Assembly (NCBI GenBank): GCA_023445495.1
Contig: JAEXLC010000075.1
Coordinates: 1 to 11,054 of the forward strand
DNA from: Pseudomonadota bacterium
GTDB lineage: Bacteria > Pseudomonadota > Alphaproteobacteria > Sphingomonadales > Sphingomonadaceae
Reading direction: 5' to 3'
Length of the DNA: 11,054 nt
The position numbers were made by a program, and so were the translations under genes. Every line of letters starts with the position of its first letter. Within the stretch, counting starts at the first letter, position 1. Below, piece after piece: positions 6,651 to 11,054 of this stretch. Under the pieces are notes generated by a model, which was not told the DNA's origin, did no database searches, and worked only from the letters and a program-made list of their open reading frames with translations.

Positions 6651-7718
6651 ATGGCGCCCGCGCCGGTCCGCAAGATCATCCATGTCGACATGGATGCCTT
6701 TTACGCATCGGTGGAGCAGCGCGACGATCCCACGCTGAAGGGCAAGCCGGTCGCGGTCGGCTATGCCGCCGCCCGCGGCGTGGTGGCGGCGGCAAGCTAT
6801 GAGGCGCGCAAGTTCGGCGTCCGCTCCGCCCTGCCCTCGGTCACCGCATTGCGGCGCTGCCCGGAACTCGTGTTCGTCAAGCCGCGCTTCGACGTCTATC
6901 GCGCGGTCTCGAAGCAGATCCATGCAATCTTCGCCGACTATACCCCGCTCATCCAGCCGCTTTCGCTCGACGAGGCCTATCTCGACGTCACCGCGAACCT
7001 GCGCGGGATCGAGACCGCCTGGGCAACGGCGAAGGAGATCCGCGCGCGCATCCTGGAGGAAACCGGGCTCACCGCCTCGGCGGGCATCTCGTACAACAAG
7101 TTCCTGGCGAAGCTCGCCTCGGACCAGCGCAAGCCGAATGGCCAGTTCGCGGTGACTCCGGACATGGGCGCGGCCTGGGTCGAAACGCTGCCGGTCAAGC
7201 GCTTCCACGGCGTCGGCCCCGTCACCGCGAAGAAGATGCAGGCCCTCGGCATCGAGACCGGCGCGGACCTGCGCGCCAAGCCGATCGAGTTCCTGCGCGC
7301 CCATTTCGGCAGCTCGGCCGAATGGTATTACGCGATCGCCCGCGGCGAGGACGACCGCCCGGTCGACGCCGAGCGGATCCGCAAGTCCTCGGGATCGGAG
7401 ACCACCTTCAACACCGACCTGACCGGAAACGAAGAGATCGAGGCCGGCGTGCTGGAAATGGCCGAGGACGTCTGGGCCTGGTGCGAAAAGGCGCAGGAGT
7501 TCGGACGCACCGTCACCGTGAAGGTGAAATATGCCGACTTCCAGATCATCACTCGCAGCCGCAGCCTCACCGCCGGCCTGGTCGACCGCCGCGAGGCCCT
7601 GCGCGACATGAGCCTGTCACTGATCCGCTCGGTCCTGCCCACGCCCAAGGGGATAAGGCTGGTCGGCGTGACGGTGTCGAACTTCGAGGAGCGGCTGGGG
7701 GAGGAATTGCCGTTCTGA
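6651..7718 (+). CDS. dinB: DNA polymerase IV (Y-family translesion polymerase)
   Basis: This 355-residue error-prone polymerase extends primers past damaged bases; E. coli DinB has 351 residues. The palm motifs are intact: HVDMDAFYASVE (11-22) gives the metal ligand D13, and PLSLDEAYLDV (103-113) gives D107 and E108. The steric-gate position, F13 in E. coli DinB, is Y18 here. Other family marks are ASYEARKFGVRSA (48-60), TASAGISYNKFLAKLASD (141-158) with KPNGQ after it, and the helix-hairpin-helix region FHGVGPVTAKKM (185-196). The little-finger domain covers about 245-345. The C-terminus ends EELPF, resembling a beta-clamp-binding tail but without the usual Gln. The ATG at 6651 aligns with known N-termini; the frame is open upstream only because it shadows the regulator. 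There is no strong ribosome site, and the regulator stop is one nucleotide away, so translation is probably coupled. I see no LexA-type box upstream. Confidence 0.97.
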   Translation: MAPAPVRKIIHVDMDAFYASVEQRDDPTLKGKPVAVGYAAARGVVAAASYEARKFGVRSALPSVTALRRCPELVFVKPRFDVYRAVSKQIHAIFADYTPLIQPLSLDEAYLDVTANLRGIETAWATAKEIRARILEETGLTASAGISYNKFLAKLASDQRKPNGQFAVTPDMGAAWVETLPVKRFHGVGPVTAKKMQALGIETGADLRAKPIEFLRAHFGSSAEWYYAIARGEDDRPVDAERIRKSSGSETTFNTDLTGNEEIEAGVLEMAEDVWAWCEKAQEFGRTVTVKVKYADFQIITRSRSLTAGLVDRREALRDMSLSLIRSVLPTPKGIRLVGVTVSNFEERLGEELPF

Positions 7719-7759
7719 GCGCAGATATCTTGCTGTATGCGTATCAGATGCGGAAGGTT

Positions 7760-7763
7760 GAGG
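7760..7763 (+). promoter_or_regulatory. Ribosome binding site of the AlbA_2-domain gene
   Basis: GAGG lies 7 nt before the ATG at 7771, followed by a second G-run (GGGG, 7765-7768). This supports the start. The rest of the 52-nt gap after dinB shows no convincing terminator or promoter. Confidence 0.5.
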
Positions 7764-7770
7764 CGGGGTT

Positions 7771-8949
7771 ATGAATACGATTTTTCATAGGCCATTTGAT
7801 GAAATTTCATCGGATGACCTGGCCGCGCTCGTTGAAGCGAGAATCCCTGAAGGTCGTCGCCTTGAATACAAGCGCGACCACTATGGCAAGAACGATGATG
7901 CTCGCCGGGAATTTGCCGCGGATGTTTCGGCCCTAGCCAACGCGCAGGGCGGTTTTCTACTGATCGGCGTAGCCGAAGAGAACGGCATCGCTAAGGAAAT
8001 CGTTGGGGTAGATACGCCGGACCCGGATACCCTGACGCGCGCCGTCGCGGATGCGATCCGCACCTCTATCGAACCTCAGATACTCGGCTTTCGAGTGCGC
8101 TGGATAAATATTGCTGCCAACCGAGGCGTACTTATGATCCAAGTTGATCGCAGCTGGAGCGCCCCACATCGCGTTACCGTCGGGCGTGACAGTCGCTTCT
8201 TTCTTCGTGACGAGAATGGGAAGCACCCGATGTCTGTGAACGAGCTGCGCCATGCGTTTCTGTTCGCTACAGAAGTTGAAGAACGTATTCGGCAGTTCCG
8301 ATTCGACCGGCTTGCCCTATTAGCTGCAAACGAAGGGCCGTTAGCAATAAGCGATGGCCCACGCCTCATTCTACATCTCGTTCCACAAATCGCATTCACA
8401 GACGGACTTCAGATTTCCTACACATCACAGCGACCCGGCCTTTGCCCAATTGGGTCAAGCGGTTGGAGCTTAATGCACTCTCTAGACGGCCTAGTTACCT
8501 ATTCTGGCCCTGAGGAGCGCTTTGAATCCGTCCGTGCGTTCTCAACCTTGTTCCGCGATGGCACCGTTGAGGCCGTTGCCCAAGTCTATACCGGCACCAG
8601 TGACGAACAGCGCTTGATCGATCTCGACGGCATTGAGCGAGGCGTGATTTCCGCACTTCAGAATGCCGAAACAGCGTTGATCCACTATTCCGTCCCACCT
8701 CCCTATTATCTGATGATATCCATCATCGGGGTGCGCGGACTGGCAGCACCCAACAATAGATGGCGCACAAGCCTCGGTTATCCATATCGATCTGACCGAA
8801 TACTGTTACCAGAAATGGTGGTAGAACAAAGTAAGGCCCTGCAGGCGCCATCGAACTGGCTTCAGCCGCCGTTCGATCTCCTTTGGAATGCCTTCGGGCA
8901 AAGTGGGTCGCCAAATTACGATCAAAATGGCCAGTACAAAGGCCGTTAA
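7771..8949 (+). CDS. AlbA_2 (Schlafen-like) domain protein of unknown function
   Basis: This is a 392-residue cytoplasmic protein with no signal peptide or membrane segment. Residues about 24-165 match the AlbA_2/Schlafen-type fold (Pfam AlbA_2). The pattern is PEGRRLEYKRD (26-36), a helix FAADVSALANAQGG (48-61), the strand FLLIGVAEENG (62-72) and, near the end, GRDSRFFLRDENGKHPMSVNEL (read in parts, 138-159). Proteins with this domain are annotated as putative DNA-binding or ATP-binding regulators, and Schlafen relatives include RNases. The C-terminal half (about 170-392) begins with RIRQFRFDRLALL and PRLILHLVPQIAF, a combination I recall from other uncharacterised AlbA_2 proteins, but I cannot name a domain there. 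The gene has lower GC than its neighbours: a spot count at 8341-8400 gives 28 of 60, against 38 of 60 at 6841-6900 in dinB. It also uses codons such as TTA, CTA and ATA that are rare nearby, so it was probably acquired horizontally. A defence, toxin or regulatory role is possible but unproven. Confidence 0.85.
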   Translation: MNTIFHRPFDEISSDDLAALVEARIPEGRRLEYKRDHYGKNDDARREFAADVSALANAQGGFLLIGVAEENGIAKEIVGVDTPDPDTLTRAVADAIRTSIEPQILGFRVRWINIAANRGVLMIQVDRSWSAPHRVTVGRDSRFFLRDENGKHPMSVNELRHAFLFATEVEERIRQFRFDRLALLAANEGPLAISDGPRLILHLVPQIAFTDGLQISYTSQRPGLCPIGSSGWSLMHSLDGLVTYSGPEERFESVRAFSTLFRDGTVEAVAQVYTGTSDEQRLIDLDGIERGVISALQNAETALIHYSVPPPYYLMISIIGVRGLAAPNNRWRTSLGYPYRSDRILLPEMVVEQSKALQAPSNWLQPPFDLLWNAFGQSGSPNYDQNGQYKGR

Positions 8950-8988
8950 ATATCGGCGACTTTAGATCGGACTATCGCTGCTCGGCCC
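8950..8988. other. Convergent intergenic gap
   Basis: Thirty-nine nucleotides separate the stop codons of the convergent AlbA_2 and acylase genes. There is only a 4-bp GCCG/CGGC dyad around 8942-8957, too weak to call a terminator, and no T-run. The drop to neighbouring high-GC sequence occurs here, so it may be one edge of the acquired segment. Confidence 0.4.
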
Positions 8989-11054
8989 TCATTGACTTCC
9001 CGGCCGGTACACCCGCTCGACATGCCCCTTCAGATCCTCGGGGTAGAAATAGACCGGCCGCAAATCCCCCGCCGCATAGCGTTCGGCCTGGTCCGCGAAG
9101 TGCTTCGACTCCGGATGCCCGCTCTCGCCGCCGGCGGTAACCGCCCAGGCGCGGACCTTCGGGCCGAACTCCACCGTCGCGACGAAGCTGTTGCCGAGCG
9201 TGCCGTAATAGCGCTTCGTCCCCGGCCAGCGCTTGGCGCCGAACGAAGCGAGCGAGCCCCATTGCGCCGAAGTGAAGGGGACCGGGATGCTCGGTTTCGC
9301 ATCGTCGAACTTCTGGGCGATCGCCCCATCGTTGCGCTGGAAGCGGTTGATCTCGCCCCAGGCCACCTTCCAGCCGCCGAAATCCTGGGTGAGGCGATCG
9401 ACCGCCGATGCCAGCGCGTCGATCCGCTGCGCATCGGTGGCGCGCTCCGCCATCCAGTCCCATACCGAAAGGCCCGCCTCCCTGGCCGGCGCTGCCGAGG
9501 GCGCCCATAGCGCCTCGCCCCAGAACACCGCGAGCGATGTCGGGGTCGAGTCCCCGCTCCAGCGCCGGTCCCAGCCCTTGAGCAGCGCCACCGGCTCGGC
9601 AAGCCGGGCCTTGCGCGGATCGCTGTCCGGCAGCTTCTCCCAGGCCGAGACCAGCCCGGGCAGCAGCCTGTCGAAGGCGGGCAGGAAGCTGTCATAAGCC
9701 GCCTGGCGCAGCGTCTCGGGCGTGAAGTCGTGCCGTGCGTTCAGCACCCGCAGCGCATGCGCGCCGCGCGGGTTCTCGCCCGCCTGGTCGAAATAGCGCG
9801 GATAGTCCGTCGCCTTCGGGCTGTCGGTGCCGGCGGCGGTCCAGGGCCAGTTATTGGTGTTGAAGGCCCAGCCATTCCGCGGGCTCACCACTTGGGGCAG
9901 GCTGGCGAGGCTGTGCAGCCCCTGCCAGTCGGTCGCCGGATCGCTGCCGTCGACGGGCTTGCGATAATCGAAGCGATTGTCGCGGATCGGCATGAACTGC
10001 GGCATCAGGAACGCGATCTCGCCCCTGGAGTCCGCGAATAGCGTGTTGTTCGAGCTGTTGGCCTTGAGCGCCGCGACCTTCAGGAAACTCGCATAGTCAC
10101 GCGCCTTGGTCCGCAGAAAGCTCTGCTGCAGCGCCTCGACCGGCTTGTTCATCAGCGAGACGGCGATCCATTTGCCCTCGGTCTCGCGCACCACGGGCCC
10201 ATGGTGGGTGGCATAGGTGGTGAAGCTGCGTTGCGCCTGGGCGCCATCCGCGGTGCGATAGGAAAGCCTGATCGGCCTCACCGTCACCTGCCGCTTCTCA
10301 CCGCCATAGCGATAGAAAAGCGCCTTCTCCCAGCCGCCGCGATCCACCGTCTCCGCGAACTCATCGACATTGTCGACGCCGCTCGACGTGTGCATCCAGC
10401 CGGCCCTGGCATTGAACCCCTGGTAGATGAAGAACTGCCCCCAGGTCGCCGCGCCATAGGCATTCAGCCCCTCCCCGCTCGTCACCTGCTGCTCGGAGCG
10501 GAAGAAGAAGCTGGTATGCGGGTTGATCAGCAGCAGCGCATGGCCGTTCTTCGTGTGCCCGGGCGCGATCGCGAAGCCGTTCGAGCCCTTGGGCTCCCTG
10601 TAGAGCAGGCCCTGCTCGGCATCGGTCATCGCCAGCTTCTGCTCGCCGTAAAATGCCTCGAGCTGGCTGAGCGGCACCCGCTCGATATCGCCGCCGATGC
10701 TGCCTTCGGAAAAGCTCAGCGCCATCCACGGCTCGAAATGCGTCAGCACGCGCGGCTTCACCTCGGGGTGCGTGGCGAGATAATAGTTCAGCCCGTCCGC
10801 CCAGGCCTGCATCAGCTTGCGGAGCCAGGCCGGGCTCTTCGCATAATCGGCCTTCAGCACTTCGGGATCAACGAACAGCCGCTGGCGCAAGTCCTGCCAG
10901 ATCGCCCCCTCGCCTTCCGCTTCCGCCAGCCGGCCGAGGCTGACCAGATAGTTGGTCTCGATCCGGTTGAAGTCGTCCTCGGCCTGGGCATAGACCATCC
11001 CGAACACCGCATCGGCGTCGGTCTTGCCGTCGATATGCGCAACGCCCCAGTCGT
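8989..11054 (-). CDS. Penicillin acylase family Ntn-hydrolase (5' end outside the window)
   Basis: This amidase precursor should be exported and cleave itself into alpha and beta chains, with the new N-terminal Ser of the beta chain as nucleophile. The frame is open to the window edge. Before the GTG at 11007 it still reads DWGVAHIDGKTDADA, a typical alpha-chain start, so the true start and signal peptide lie beyond 11054. Numbering from that GTG codon as residue 1, the self-cleavage site is in PKGSNGFAIAPG, between G141 and S142 (Ser codon 10582-10584). INPH follows at 161-164. A likely oxyanion Asn is N321 in NNTLFADSRGEIAF, the counterpart of the NWYYAD motif of penicillin G acylase. The C-terminus ends with VERVYRPGSQ. 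The family cleaves penicillins, cephalosporins, cyclic lipopeptides (aculeacin) or acyl-homoserine lactones (PvdQ, QuiP); the sequence does not decide which. It converges on the AlbA_2 gene with 39 nt between stops and has normal high-GC codon use. Confidence 0.93.
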   Translation of the reverse strand, partial: DWGVAHIDGKTDADAVFGMVYAQAEDDFNRIETNYLVSLGRLAEAEGEGAIWQDLRQRLFVDPEVLKADYAKSPAWLRKLMQAWADGLNYYLATHPEVKPRVLTHFEPWMALSFSEGSIGGDIERVPLSQLEAFYGEQKLAMTDAEQGLLYREPKGSNGFAIAPGHTKNGHALLLINPHTSFFFRSEQQVTSGEGLNAYGAATWGQFFIYQGFNARAGWMHTSSGVDNVDEFAETVDRGGWEKALFYRYGGEKRQVTVRPIRLSYRTADGAQAQRSFTTYATHHGPVVRETEGKWIAVSLMNKPVEALQQSFLRTKARDYASFLKVAALKANSSNNTLFADSRGEIAFLMPQFMPIRDNRFDYRKPVDGSDPATDWQGLHSLASLPQVVSPRNGWAFNTNNWPWTAAGTDSPKATDYPRYFDQAGENPRGAHALRVLNARHDFTPETLRQAAYDSFLPAFDRLLPGLVSAWEKLPDSDPRKARLAEPVALLKGWDRRWSGDSTPTSLAVFWGEALWAPSAAPAREAGLSVWDWMAERATDAQRIDALASAVDRLTQDFGGWKVAWGEINRFQRNDGAIAQKFDDAKPSIPVPFTSAQWGSLASFGAKRWPGTKRYYGTLGNSFVATVEFGPKVRAWAVTAGGESGHPESKHFADQAERYAAGDLRPVYFYPEDLKGHVERVYRPGSQ

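Noticed and set aside
7719..7770. Terminator or small RNA between dinB and the AlbA_2 gene
   Set aside because: There is only a GATATC palindrome and no GC stem followed by a T-run; nothing RNA-like could be supported in 52 nt.
7719..8988. Mobile element boundaries around the low-GC AlbA_2 gene
   Set aside because: I found no transposase or integrase gene, no terminal inverted repeats and no obvious flanking direct repeats by eye, so only composition supports transfer.
11005..11007. GTG at 11007 as the start of the acylase gene
   Set aside because: The frame continues upstream to the window edge with family-typical residues (WGVAHIDGKTDADA), so the gene is cut by the window rather than starting here.

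Overview
The window reads as chromosomal DNA of a high-GC Gram-negative bacterium. It is most likely an alphaproteobacterium of the Sphingomonas type, judging by the strong G/C bias at third codon positions, the style of the efflux proteins and the penicillin-acylase-family gene. That placement is an impression from sequence style, not a database result. Seven protein-coding genes explain nearly all of the sequence. I see no tRNA, rRNA, CRISPR array, insertion sequence or clear intrinsic terminator.

Positions 19-5878 (minus strand) hold a complete tripartite RND efflux operon. Transcription order is periplasmic adaptor lipoprotein, then HAE1-type inner-membrane RND pump, then NodT/OprM-type outer-membrane factor lipoprotein. 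The genes are tightly packed: 11 nt between adaptor and pump, and a 4-nt ATGA overlap between pump and outer-membrane factor, each with a Shine-Dalgarno sequence in or next to the preceding stop region.

A divergent intergenic region follows (about 5879-6049). It contains a 36-bp near-perfect palindrome at 5983-6018, the probable operator of the divergently transcribed TetR-family repressor at 6050-6649. The left edge of the palindrome overlaps a consensus-like -35 hexamer (TTGACA) facing the efflux operon. This is the classical arrangement for a local repressor controlling an efflux pump and itself.

The repressor stop codon lies one nucleotide before the start of dinB (6651-7718, DNA polymerase IV). 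The translesion polymerase is therefore probably co-transcribed with the efflux repressor and may respond to the same inducer. I see no LexA-type box before it.

Positions 7771-8949 (plus) encode a 392-residue AlbA_2/Schlafen-like domain protein. It has visibly lower GC and different codon use from its neighbours, which suggests horizontal acquisition. Its C-terminal half has no domain I recognise, and it is the least characterised gene here. It converges on a penicillin-acylase-family Ntn hydrolase (8989 to beyond 11054, minus strand). That gene lacks only its N-terminus, which lies outside the window.

The two most interesting points are the efflux-repressor/dinB coupling with its shared operator, and the compositionally distinct AlbA_2 protein. 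No wholly new multi-gene system is evident.
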